64,000 nt of DNA, from NCBI GenBank assembly GCA_017559385.1, contig JAFYSK010000046.1, forward strand, positions 37,453-101,452. The letters run 5' to 3'. The stretch's first letter is position 1; each line of letters begins with the position of its first letter. The notes beneath the pieces were generated by a model. That model was not told where the DNA came from and ran no database searches. It saw only the letters and a program-made list of their open reading frames with translations. The DNA comes from Paludibacteraceae bacterium. Lineage in GTDB: Bacteria > Bacteroidota > Bacteroidia > Bacteroidales > Paludibacteraceae. Positions 23,581 through 31,720 of this stretch are shown piece by piece. The position numbers and the translations under genes are program-made.

Positions 23581-23638
23581 ATGTTATAGAATTTTATTTT
23601 CGTAATAGTGTTCTATTTGATAAAATCAAATTTGGGTG

Positions 23639-23669
23639 CAAAGTTAGCAAAAAAAATCGATATATGCAA
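23639..23669 (-). promoter_or_regulatory. Promoter of lysS
   Basis: Minus strand: TTGC at 23666-23669, 19 bp including a T-run, TAACTTTG at 23639-23646, followed by CACCC. Confidence 0.7.
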
Positions 23670-23688
23670 GTTTTGCTGCCTAGTTTTT

Positions 23689-25242
23689 CTACTTGGCAAT
23701 CTCCTCAATAGCTCGTTTCAACTCATCGTCAAATCTAAGCATATATGTATAATAACCCTTTTGATAATAATATCGTTTGATAATTTCGCCGCCTAATAAT
23801 TTTTCTATTTCACTGCGATGTTTGTAGATTGCTGCTTTATAATCAAAGGTTAATTTGGCTTGGAGGGCCTCCAACTCTGCTATCATAGCCGAATCAATAT
23901 CCTCTTTCTGCGCCAATTCCAGCAGTTCCTTAAAGTATTTTCCCGTTTCCGTTTCGTATTTAAAATTCTTCTCGCCTAGGAATTTGCAAAAATCTTCAAT
24001 ATCGGCATCCGTCAATCGGAATTGTTCCGCCGACGCAATCTCCGCATGCTTTTGGTGGAATAGGGTAGCATAATCAAAGAACATATTCTCGCGGTATAAA
24101 CTGTAGCAAATATCTATTTTCATGCTATCTTTCAGCACGATATCTGGCAATATTCCTCCCGCAGTATCTTTATGTAGCTTGTTGCCTTTCTGACGCTCAG
24201 CATAGTCTATGGCCTGAATGCATCGTCCCGATGGTAGGTAGTATTTAGCCGTTGTGATCTTTAAATGTCCGCCATAGGCTATAGGTCTCAAGTTCTGCAC
24301 CAAGCCCTTACCATAGGTGCGCTGACCAATGATGGTCGCACGATTCAAATCTTGCAAAGCGCCGGCCACAATCTCTGCTGCTGATGCCGAGTTCTCATCC
24401 ACCATCACAATTAATGGCATATCAGGGAAAATAGGCAAACTGGTCGTCTTGTAGGAATGACATAGTTTCTCCACTTTGCCTTTCGTTGATACCACTTCCG
24501 TGCCTCTTGGCAAGAAGAATCCTAGTATCTTATTTGCCTCATCTATCAAACCACCTCCATTGCCGCGCAAATCGATTATCAGACGATTGATATGATGAGT
24601 TTGTACTAATCTGTCCAACTCAATTAAAAACTCTTGCGATGAGTTTTGTGTAAACTCCGAGAAGGCGATATAACCTATTGTATCTTGACAAACGGTCGCC
24701 AGGTTTACCGCTGGCAAGTGTATATCTTGACGAGTAATCTCCTTGCTGTATTCCTCTCCATTTCTCTCTAATACCACTTTTACCGTCGTTCCTGGCACTC
24801 CGCGCAGCTTATTGCTCAGTTCTTTGACCGTCTTGCCATAGCAGTCCATTCCATCTACATTGATAAACTTATCACCCGCCTGCAATCCTGCCTCTGCTGC
24901 TGGCATATGCTCATAAGGTTCGCTCACATACAGATTGCTATCGCGCTGCATAATCAACGCACCCACGCCGCCGTATTTTCCTTCAGTCATGATGCGCAGT
25001 TGCTCATCCTCGCTCTTAGGTATATATACCGTGTATGGATCAATATAGTATAGCATTGCATCGATACTCTGCTGAATCAGCTTGTCGTAGTTCAGAGTAT
25101 CTACATAATTGAAATCTAACTGACGCATCACATCATTAAAAATCGTCAAATTCTGATCAATGCGTGTCGTCTGTTGTTTTGCCATCGATGGTACAATGAC
25201 GGCCACAACCATGCTTATCGAAAAAATCAACTTCTTCATCAT
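23689..25242 (-). CDS. S41 family C-terminal processing peptidase
   Basis: 517 residues. Signal peptide (MMKKLIFSISMVVAVIVPSMA), so periplasmic or anchored. A PDZ domain (about 85-165; GGVGALIMQ, AGLQAGDKFINVDG) is followed by the S41 protease core with LRGNGGG and the catalytic pair: Ser in DENSASAAEIVAG and Lys in QRTYGKGLVQ. The C-terminal ~130 residues are helical. Such CtpA/Prc-like enzymes trim envelope proteins after the C-terminus. Start overlaps the coaD stop by 4 bp (ATGA), indicating translational coupling. Confidence 0.94.
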   Translation of the reverse strand: MMKKLIFSISMVVAVIVPSMAKQQTTRIDQNLTIFNDVMRQLDFNYVDTLNYDKLIQQSIDAMLYYIDPYTVYIPKSEDEQLRIMTEGKYGGVGALIMQRDSNLYVSEPYEHMPAAEAGLQAGDKFINVDGMDCYGKTVKELSNKLRGVPGTTVKVVLERNGEEYSKEITRQDIHLPAVNLATVCQDTIGYIAFSEFTQNSSQEFLIELDRLVQTHHINRLIIDLRGNGGGLIDEANKILGFFLPRGTEVVSTKGKVEKLCHSYKTTSLPIFPDMPLIVMVDENSASAAEIVAGALQDLNRATIIGQRTYGKGLVQNLRPIAYGGHLKITTAKYYLPSGRCIQAIDYAERQKGNKLHKDTAGGILPDIVLKDSMKIDICYSLYRENMFFDYATLFHQKHAEIASAEQFRLTDADIEDFCKFLGEKNFKYETETGKYFKELLELAQKEDIDSAMIAELEALQAKLTFDYKAAIYKHRSEIEKLLGGEIIKRYYYQKGYYTYMLRFDDELKRAIEEIAK

Positions 25243-25697
25243 AGCTCTGTGTCTATTAATTCTGGTAGGTAGTTTGTTATATCTCTTCCATGTGCGTGCA
25301 GGTCTCTAACTAGTGACGACGATATATGACCATATTCCGGTCTTGTGTATAGCAATACCGTCTCAATGCCGCTCAGTTGTCTGTTGGCTTCGGCTATACT
25401 ACGCTCATACTCAAAGTCGATCGTGCTTCTCACGCCTCGAACGATATGCCTAGCACCATGCTCACGGGCGAAATCCACCGTTAAGCCGTCATAGGTGGTC
25501 ACCACCACTCGCGACTCATCAGCAAAAGCCTTTTCTATTCGCTCTAAACGTTCTGTCAAACTGAATGTTGATTGCTTAGCTTGATTCTGTCCAATGCCAA
25601 TTACAATCTTATCAAATAGCGTCAACGCGCGTTTCACGATATCGTAATGACCTATCGTAAACGGATCAAAACTACCAGGGAATATTGCTATTTTCAT
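25239..25697 (-). CDS. coaD: Phosphopantetheine adenylyltransferase
   Basis: 152 residues. Penultimate step of CoA synthesis: transfers AMP from ATP to 4'-phosphopantetheine. Nucleotidyltransferase motif PGSFDPFTIGHYDI (T/HxGH at residues 14-17), VRGVRSTIDFEYE and the ISSSLVRDL signature are intact. Between the IMPACT gene (26 bp upstream) and the S41 protease (4-bp overlap). Confidence 0.96.
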   Translation of the reverse strand: MKIAIFPGSFDPFTIGHYDIVKRALTLFDKIVIGIGQNQAKQSTFSLTERLERIEKAFADESRVVVTTYDGLTVDFAREHGARHIVRGVRSTIDFEYERSIAEANRQLSGIETVLLYTRPEYGHISSSLVRDLHAHGRDITNYLPELIDTEL

Positions 25698-25723
25698 TTT
25701 CTTGCCTGTATTTACTCCTAATT

Positions 25724-26119
25724 TTATTCCATAGCGGCATTCTTCAGCGCATCTTTCGTTGCCTCTCTATATGCCACCATCAGTCCGCCAGTGCCTAGCA
25801 GCGTACCACCAAAATATCGCACCACTACCACCAGTATATTATCTAAATTCTGCGCATCTATACTGCGAAGTATTGGCATACCCGCTGTTCCGTGGGGTTC
25901 GCCATCATCCTTCGTGCGCCATAAGTTATCGCCCAAACGGTAAGCATAGCATACATGACGAGCATCATGGTATTTCTTTTTGTACCACTTGATACGCTCC
26001 TTAGCTTGCTCTTCATCTGCTATGGGCTCGGCAAAGGATAGGAACTTACTGCCCCTATCCTTGAAGATCCCCTTCGAAAGCGATGTGATATGTCTTTTCT
26101 CCTCCGCCATGATTACCAT
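25724..26119 (-). CDS. IMPACT/YigZ family protein, N-terminal domain only
   Basis: 131 residues. UPF0029 domain: [41 protein letters not shown] and [17 protein letters not shown] are the family signatures. YigZ proteins are normally about 200 residues with a second (DUF1949) domain; this one stops right after the first. The next in-frame Met (26110) would avoid the 7-bp overlap with glyA and is an equally good start. IMPACT-type proteins are linked to translation control; the bacterial role is unclear. Confidence 0.88.
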   Translation of the reverse strand: MVIMAEEKRHITSLSKGIFKDRGSKFLSFAEPIADEEQAKERIKWYKKKYHDARHVCYAYRLGDNLWRTKDDGEPHGTAGMPILRSIDAQNLDNILVVVVRYFGGTLLGTGGLMVAYREATKDALKNAAME

Positions 26120-27393
26120 GCAAACAGAGGATACTTCACCATCTCTGCATTCACTTCAGCACGAACTGCTGCTATATTCTCTTCCGACTCTGGATTGCTT
26201 AGTACACGGTCTATCAGTTCTACAATCCATGCCATTTTATCTTCCTTCAAACCACGAGTTGTAATGGCTGGAGTACCAAAACGCAAACCACTAGTCTGAA
26301 AAGCCGAACGAGTATCAAATGGCACCATGTTCTTATTAGTCGTGATATCTGCAGCCACCAATGCTTTCTCTGCCACTTTACCCGTCAACTCTGGGTACTT
26401 TGTACGCAAGTCTACTAACATCGAGTGGTTGTCCGTACCGTCCGAGATAATCTTATATCCCTTATCCATCAATGCCTTTGCCATGGCTGCGGCATTCAAT
26501 TGCACTTGCTTCTGATAAGCCTTAAACTCTGGCGACAATGCCTCACCAAAAGCCACTGCCTTAGCAGCAATCACATGCTCCAACGGACCACCCTGTGTGC
26601 CTGGGAAGACAGCTGAATCCAACAACGCTGACATCATCTTTACCTCGCCCTTAGGAGTGGTTTTGCCCCAAGGGTTGGCAAAATCCTTACCCATCAAGAT
26701 CACACCACCACGAGGGCCACGCAAGGTCTTATGCGTTGTTGAGGTCACTATATGTGCATGCTTGACTGGGTTCTCCAACAATCCTGCAGCTATCAAACCT
26801 GCTGGGTGAGCCATATCTACCATAAAGATAGCACCTATCTCATCTGCCACCTTTCGAATACGAGCATAATCCCAATCACGACTATACGCGCTCGCGCCCG
26901 CAATAATCAATTTAGGTTGATTTTCGCGTGCCACTTGCTCCAATTGATCATAGTCCACACGACCTGTATCCTCTTTGACATTATACTCCAATGCATTAAA
27001 CATCAAACCAGAGAAGTTTACTGGCGAACCGTGACTCAAGTGACCACCATGACTTAAGTTCAATCCCAAAAAGGTATCACCCGCTTGCAAGCAGGCCATA
27101 AACACTGCCATATTGGCTTGGGCACCCGAGTGAGGTTGTACGTTAGCATACTCTGCACCAAAGAGTTGGCAGAGGCGTTGACGTGCTATATTCTCGCTTT
27201 CGTCTACCACTTCGCAACCGCCATAATAGCGTTTACCTGGATAACCTTCTGCATATTTATTGGTCAGCACACTACCCATTGCTTCCATCACTTGCTCACT
27301 TACAAAGTTCTCTGATGCAATTAGTTCGATGCCTTTCGTTTGACGATCACGCTCGCGGCCAATGATGTCAAAAATTTCTTGATCTCTTTTCAT
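26113..27393 (-). CDS. glyA: Serine hydroxymethyltransferase
   Basis: 426 residues, PLP enzyme converting serine plus tetrahydrofolate to glycine plus 5,10-methylene-THF. Motifs: [42 protein letters not shown] and the PLP Lys in [15 protein letters not shown]. Complete, cytosolic. 27 bp downstream of the cupin-ManA gene in the same long minus-strand run. Confidence 0.97.
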   Translation of the reverse strand: MKRDQEIFDIIGRERDRQTKGIELIASENFVSEQVMEAMGSVLTNKYAEGYPGKRYYGGCEVVDESENIARQRLCQLFGAEYANVQPHSGAQANMAVFMACLQAGDTFLGLNLSHGGHLSHGSPVNFSGLMFNALEYNVKEDTGRVDYDQLEQVARENQPKLIIAGASAYSRDWDYARIRKVADEIGAIFMVDMAHPAGLIAAGLLENPVKHAHIVTSTTHKTLRGPRGGVILMGKDFANPWGKTTPKGEVKMMSALLDSAVFPGTQGGPLEHVIAAKAVAFGEALSPEFKAYQKQVQLNAAAMAKALMDKGYKIISDGTDNHSMLVDLRTKYPELTGKVAEKALVAADITTNKNMVPFDTRSAFQTSGLRFGTPAITTRGLKEDKMAWIVELIDRVLSNPESEENIAAVRAEVNAEMVKYPLFAW

Positions 27394-27420
27394 AAAATAT
27401 TTTGTTTTTTGATTGATATA

Positions 27421-28797
27421 CTATTCGTTACTCATATGCAAGAATTGCGAGATGAACTTGCGGAAATTACTCTGCGAGTTGTTGTTGATATACGATTCTA
27501 TCACCTTCGCATGACCGCTCAAGGGTATCATATCATAATCTGCTATTGCAGCAGGTATCAAACACGAATACCCCTTACGCAGCGTGACCTCATCCTGCGT
27601 GCTGCGAATTTTGATCTTACACTCGCCCTCTACGCAGGATTGGATAACAAAGGAATCGTACTTGACCATATTGCGACGAATAGGCTCTTGAAGATCAACA
27701 ACACGGACGGTAAAGAACTCGGTGTCGAGACAAAGATTAGCCGTATTGGTATTCTCCTTGTACTCGTTTTTGTACTCCTTATATACTTGATAATCTAGCG
27801 CTTGAGCGGCCAATTTGGTGTGCAACTCACGAGGTTGACCGTTCAAATCCATGCGCTTATAATCGTAGATACGATATGTCACATCCGATGCCTGCTGCAC
27901 CTCCAGCAATCGTATCCCTTTGCCTATTGCATGCACGCGACCAGCTGGTATATAAAACACATCACCGGCCTTCACTTCATGCTTGGCCAGTGCATCTATG
28001 ATGCTGCCATCAGCTACACGAGCCTGATACTCCGCCTGCGTCAATTGTTCCTGGAAACCAGCATAAATACATGCACCAGACTCTGCACTTAAAATATACC
28101 ACATCTCATTCTTACCCATCTTATTGTGCTCACGCTTAGCCATCGCGTTGTCAGGATGAACCTGTATACTTAAGTCCTCATTCGCATCGATAAATTTCAC
28201 CAGCACTGGCAACTCGCCACCATACTGCTTCGCTACTGCTTTACCCAATATCGCCTCAGGCATCTTCGCTATCACTTCCGTCAACGAATAACCTGCCCAT
28301 GTTCCATTGCTGATCGACGACGGAGCCGACGCTACGGCCGACACCTCCCAACTTTCACCCACATGCGTCTGATAGGGTAGGTCTTTCCATGTAGCCAACT
28401 GTTCACCACCCCAAATCTTTGTATGCAGATTTGGCTCAAACAACATCGGGTACAACTTCGTACGCTGCGACTCTATCACGCAACCCATCGCCAACATCTG
28501 TACATCCGTTATGGCATGCAACTCGTAAGCCTTTAAATGCTCAATAAAGATAAAATCATCCTTATGACACAAGTTAGGCTTACCATCTATAGTCACCTCT
28601 AGCGTGCCATCCAATATGTAAAACACATCCTGCAAGTCTGGGTGAATATGCATCGCACTCTTCTCACCCGCCTTCAGGTCAATCACAGCTATCTGCGTGA
28701 TACTACATCCACTCTCATTCGCGGATAGCAACACGCGCTTCAAACCCATCTCATACGAGGTCGTTGCTGGGCTTATTTCGTGTAAGTTTCTTCGCAT
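27421..28797 (-). CDS. Cupin domain fused to type I mannose-6-phosphate isomerase
   Basis: 458 residues. Residues 1-~110 form a single-domain cupin with metal-binding HIHPDLQDVFYILDG; from about residue 113 (LYPMLFEPNLHTKIWGG) the sequence is a complete Bacteroidetes/Firmicutes-type ManA, with zinc ligands in IQVHPDN, NEMWYIL and PAGRVHAIGKG. ManA interconverts mannose-6-P and fructose-6-P, feeding GDP-sugar synthesis. Stand-alone ManA of this type is about 320 residues, so the cupin is an added module, perhaps a second sugar-binding or isomerase unit. Its start overlaps the S8 protease stop by 25 bp. A Met at 28749 would remove the overlap but would cut into the cupin. Confidence 0.9.
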   Translation of the reverse strand: MRRNLHEISPATTSYEMGLKRVLLSANESGCSITQIAVIDLKAGEKSAMHIHPDLQDVFYILDGTLEVTIDGKPNLCHKDDFIFIEHLKAYELHAITDVQMLAMGCVIESQRTKLYPMLFEPNLHTKIWGGEQLATWKDLPYQTHVGESWEVSAVASAPSSISNGTWAGYSLTEVIAKMPEAILGKAVAKQYGGELPVLVKFIDANEDLSIQVHPDNAMAKREHNKMGKNEMWYILSAESGACIYAGFQEQLTQAEYQARVADGSIIDALAKHEVKAGDVFYIPAGRVHAIGKGIRLLEVQQASDVTYRIYDYKRMDLNGQPRELHTKLAAQALDYQVYKEYKNEYKENTNTANLCLDTEFFTVRVVDLQEPIRRNMVKYDSFVIQSCVEGECKIKIRSTQDEVTLRKGYSCLIPAAIADYDMIPLSGHAKVIESYINNNSQSNFRKFISQFLHMSNE

Positions 28798-30194
28798 TCT
28801 ATTTTATTACCTAATAGGTTGTATTTTTCTCCGTTGTGTAGGATGTATAATTGTCCATTGTGGATGATCTTGGTGTATGGTGTATGGTGCTTGGTGTTTG
28901 GGAGATCGGTGGTCGCCATAGTATATGCTTCCCATGCATTTGGTATACCATATCCATATTGCTCATGTGGTAGGTCGTATCTATCGCACGAACGGATAAT
29001 CATCTCGCGTATTTCCATATTATTTGCCTCAGGCAGCGCTGACCATAGACATGCTGCCATACCTGCTACTAGAGGACATGCAAATGATGTTCCGTTGCTC
29101 GCCATCAATGCATCATTAGCTGGGTTAATTAGGCATGTTCCTTCGCCTACGGCACACACTTCGGGTTTGATCCTTCCATCGGCTGATGGACCATATGACG
29201 AGAAGTTGGCTATTTGCCCTTCACGATTGACTGCTCCTACACTTAGTATGCTGTCTGCATCCGCTGGGGTAGAGAGGTAGCGCCATGCCCTAGCGCCATC
29301 GTTGCCCATTGCTGTCACCAGCAGCATACCTTTGCGTGCAGCAATAGCTGCGGCTTGCGCTCCGCGCGAAGTTTGGCCGTCCATGTCCGAGTATGCAAAA
29401 TTAAATTGCTCGTCATCAAAACCCGAATATCCCAATGAGGTCGAAACGATATGTAATCCCAACGAGTCTGCCATCTCAATAGCTGCTACCCAGTTGTCAA
29501 TCTCCTTAGGGCTTTCGGTATAATGTTCTTCTGTTCTAAACAGGAAGTACTGCGCTTGTGTGGCGGCTCCTTGGTAGTTGCTTTTTTGTCCCATGATAGC
29601 CGATAAGCATAGTGTTCCGTGGTTTCCTTCTTGACTGAATATATCATGTTGACAATCTGTGAGGTCAGCATATCCTAACCATTGCTCTCGTGGCAGCGAC
29701 GCTAGGCTATCTGCATGGTAGAACCCTCCGTCTGCGACACCAATACGTATACCCTGACCCTTGTAGCCTTCTTCATGAAGGGGGGGGAGGTTTATGAGTT
29801 GGAGTTGCCCATTTGAATTGAGTGGCTTAGTATCTAACATATTGTCGTTCGTTGCTGCCACTCTTTTCCGGAGAGATACCGAATGGATAGTGGAAGAGTC
29901 GTTGGCTAGTCGGGTGGTGTAGATCGTGTCAACAAAACTGCATTGCTCTAATTCCTCTATCGTTTCGCTGCTTGCCTCTATGGTTGCCCCGTTCATCCAT
30001 CGTGAGGTATGCAGTACCTTCGCGCCTAAACTCTTGATAGAATCCAAATACACAGGCGACACGGCATAATCCAGCGAGTCAATGGCTATACCTCGGTCCT
30101 CACGCATCTCCATGGCAGTAGGACTCAGACACACAAGGTTTGAGCCTGCTTTGTCAGCGAACTGCAAAAAGAATATGGTAAGTAACGCAAACAT
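28773..30194 (-). CDS. Subtilisin-like S8 serine protease, secreted
   Basis: 473 residues. Short N-terminal hydrophobic segment (MFALLTIFFLQFA), a pro-region (about 20-120), then the S8 domain with the triad: Asp in GIRIGVADGGFYHAD, His in GNHGTLCLS and Ser in ASNGTSFACPLVAG. The C-terminus ends with ILHNGEKYNLLGNKIE, resembling the short strand motif of Bacteroidetes sorting or surface tails (tentative). Just before it, DLPNTKHHTPYTK is encoded by CCATACACCATACACC DNA, the intergenic minisatellite motif of 3494-3561. It lies downstream of rlmD after an 8-bp repeat spacer. Confidence 0.92.
   Translation of the reverse strand: MFALLTIFFLQFADKAGSNLVCLSPTAMEMREDRGIAIDSLDYAVSPVYLDSIKSLGAKVLHTSRWMNGATIEASSETIEELEQCSFVDTIYTTRLANDSSTIHSVSLRKRVAATNDNMLDTKPLNSNGQLQLINLPPLHEEGYKGQGIRIGVADGGFYHADSLASLPREQWLGYADLTDCQHDIFSQEGNHGTLCLSAIMGQKSNYQGAATQAQYFLFRTEEHYTESPKEIDNWVAAIEMADSLGLHIVSTSLGYSGFDDEQFNFAYSDMDGQTSRGAQAAAIAARKGMLLVTAMGNDGARAWRYLSTPADADSILSVGAVNREGQIANFSSYGPSADGRIKPEVCAVGEGTCLINPANDALMASNGTSFACPLVAGMAACLWSALPEANNMEIREMIIRSCDRYDLPHEQYGYGIPNAWEAYTMATTDLPNTKHHTPYTKIIHNGQLYILHNGEKYNLLGNKIECEETYTK
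28866..28912 (-). repeat. CCATACAC-type repeat within the S8 protease C-terminus
   Basis: On the minus strand AACACCAAGCACCATACACC then ATACACCAAGATC. It matches the CCATACACC submotif of the minisatellite upstream of mntP. Encodes the Thr/His/Pro-rich linker before the terminal strand. Confidence 0.6.
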
Positions 30195-30222
30195 TTCGTT
30201 TAACTGCCTAACCGATATTAAC

Positions 30223-30254
30223 CCTTTAACCCTTTAACCGCTTAACCGCCTAAC
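30223..30254 (-). repeat. 8-bp tandem repeat (CCTTTAAC type)
   Basis: CCTTTAAC, CCTTTAAC, CGCTTAAC, CGCCTAAC between rlmD and the S8 protease gene; the last unit includes the rlmD stop codon. Reads as GTTAAAGG on the coding strand, like the second cinA insertion. Confidence 0.75.
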
Positions 30255-31695
30255 CCTTAATTTCCAGCAACACTACATTCTCCACATGATGGGTATGTGG
30301 GAACATATCCACTGGTTGTACTTTCACAACGCGGTACTTGCTGTCCAGCATATTGAGGTCTCTTGCTTGCGTAGCTGGGTTGCAGCTCACGTACACAATG
30401 CGTTTTGGCTCGGCAAACAATATCGTATTGATCACATCTTCGTGCATGCCCGCACGCGGTGGATCGGTAATAATCACATCAGGACGACCATACTGCGCAA
30501 TAAAGTCTTCGTTGAGGATATCCTTCATATCGCCCGCGAAGAAGAGTGTATTGTCGAGATTATTGATTTTCGCATTCACTTTCGCATCTTCAATAGCCTC
30601 TGGCACGTACTCAATACCAATCACTTGCTTAGCCTGGTGAGCTACAAAATTGGCTATTGTGCCAGTACCAGTATAGAGATCAAAGACTAGTTCGCTACCT
30701 GTCAATCCCGCAAACTCACGCGCCACTTTGTAGAGCTCGTATGCCTGCAACGTATTGGTTTGGTAGAAAGATTTAGGACCTACCTTAAACAGCAAATCCT
30801 CCATCTGTTCCATGATATGGTCTTGTCCGTGGAATACATGCACCTCTTGGTCGCCAATGGTATCGTTGAACTTGCGATTGACCACATAGAGTAGGCTAAT
30901 GATCTCAGGGAACTCATCGCGCAAGTACTCCATCACGCGCATATCAGGTTCGTCTGCCCATACGACAATAAGCATGATCTCGCCTTTGTGGTTGGAGCGT
31001 AGGATAAGGGTGCGTAATTGTCCTTGATGGCTGTGTTCGTTGTAGAAACTTATCCCCAACTGTCTAGCATATTCACGAACACCATTGCGTATACGGTTGT
31101 TGATTTCAGGCATCAAGTGGCACTCTGTGATATCGAGCACCTTGTCAAAACAGTTAGGAATATGGAAACCAAGACCGTGACTATTGTCGATATTCTCCAA
31201 TCCACCAGCAGCACGGATGGCATCCCAACTAAGCCATTTGCGGTCAGAGAAGGTAAACTCTAACTTATTGCGGTATTCATATATCTCTTGGCTACCTAGG
31301 ATAGGAGATATTTCTGGTAACTCCACTTTGCCTATACGAGTCAGGTTATCGGTCACTTGTTGTTGCTTATAGCGCAATTGCTCCTCATAGGGGAGGATCT
31401 GCCATTTGCATCCGCCGCACTCGCCATAGTGTGGACAACGAGCTTCGCAACGAACAGCCGATGGCTTAACCATGCGCTCTACGCGACCTTCCATAAACGA
31501 GTGTTTTTTTCGTGTCACCTGAATATCTACTATATCTCCAGGCACGCAATAGGGTACAAATAGCACCATATCATCAATGCGTGTCAGCGCTTTACCTTCC
31601 GCTGCCACTCCCGTGATCTCTATATTTTCCAATAGGGGTAACTTCTTCTTTTTCATATCATGTTTATCTTTTATTCTTTGTTTAACGGGTTTCAA
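30250..31695 (-). CDS. rlmD: 23S rRNA (uracil-C5)-methyltransferase, RlmD/TrmA family
   Basis: 481 residues (Met14 at 31656 is an alternative start closer to the usual family N-terminus). N-terminal TRAM domain, then an Fe-S cluster motif CEARCPHYGECGGCKWQ, SAM-binding FDLYTGTGTIANF, DPPRAG, and the catalytic Cys in VSCNPATQARDL with the following general-base region. Methylates a uracil in 23S rRNA (U1939 or U747 type; which one cannot be decided here). First of several genes downstream of the 975-residue protein with a 25-bp gap. Confidence 0.93.
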   Translation of the reverse strand: MKPVKQRIKDKHDMKKKKLPLLENIEITGVAAEGKALTRIDDMVLFVPYCVPGDIVDIQVTRKKHSFMEGRVERMVKPSAVRCEARCPHYGECGGCKWQILPYEEQLRYKQQQVTDNLTRIGKVELPEISPILGSQEIYEYRNKLEFTFSDRKWLSWDAIRAAGGLENIDNSHGLGFHIPNCFDKVLDITECHLMPEINNRIRNGVREYARQLGISFYNEHSHQGQLRTLILRSNHKGEIMLIVVWADEPDMRVMEYLRDEFPEIISLLYVVNRKFNDTIGDQEVHVFHGQDHIMEQMEDLLFKVGPKSFYQTNTLQAYELYKVAREFAGLTGSELVFDLYTGTGTIANFVAHQAKQVIGIEYVPEAIEDAKVNAKINNLDNTLFFAGDMKDILNEDFIAQYGRPDVIITDPPRAGMHEDVINTILFAEPKRIVYVSCNPATQARDLNMLDSKYRVVKVQPVDMFPHTHHVENVVLLEIKG

Positions 31696-31720
31696 CTCTT
31701 AGCTATCACATAGGCTCCGC

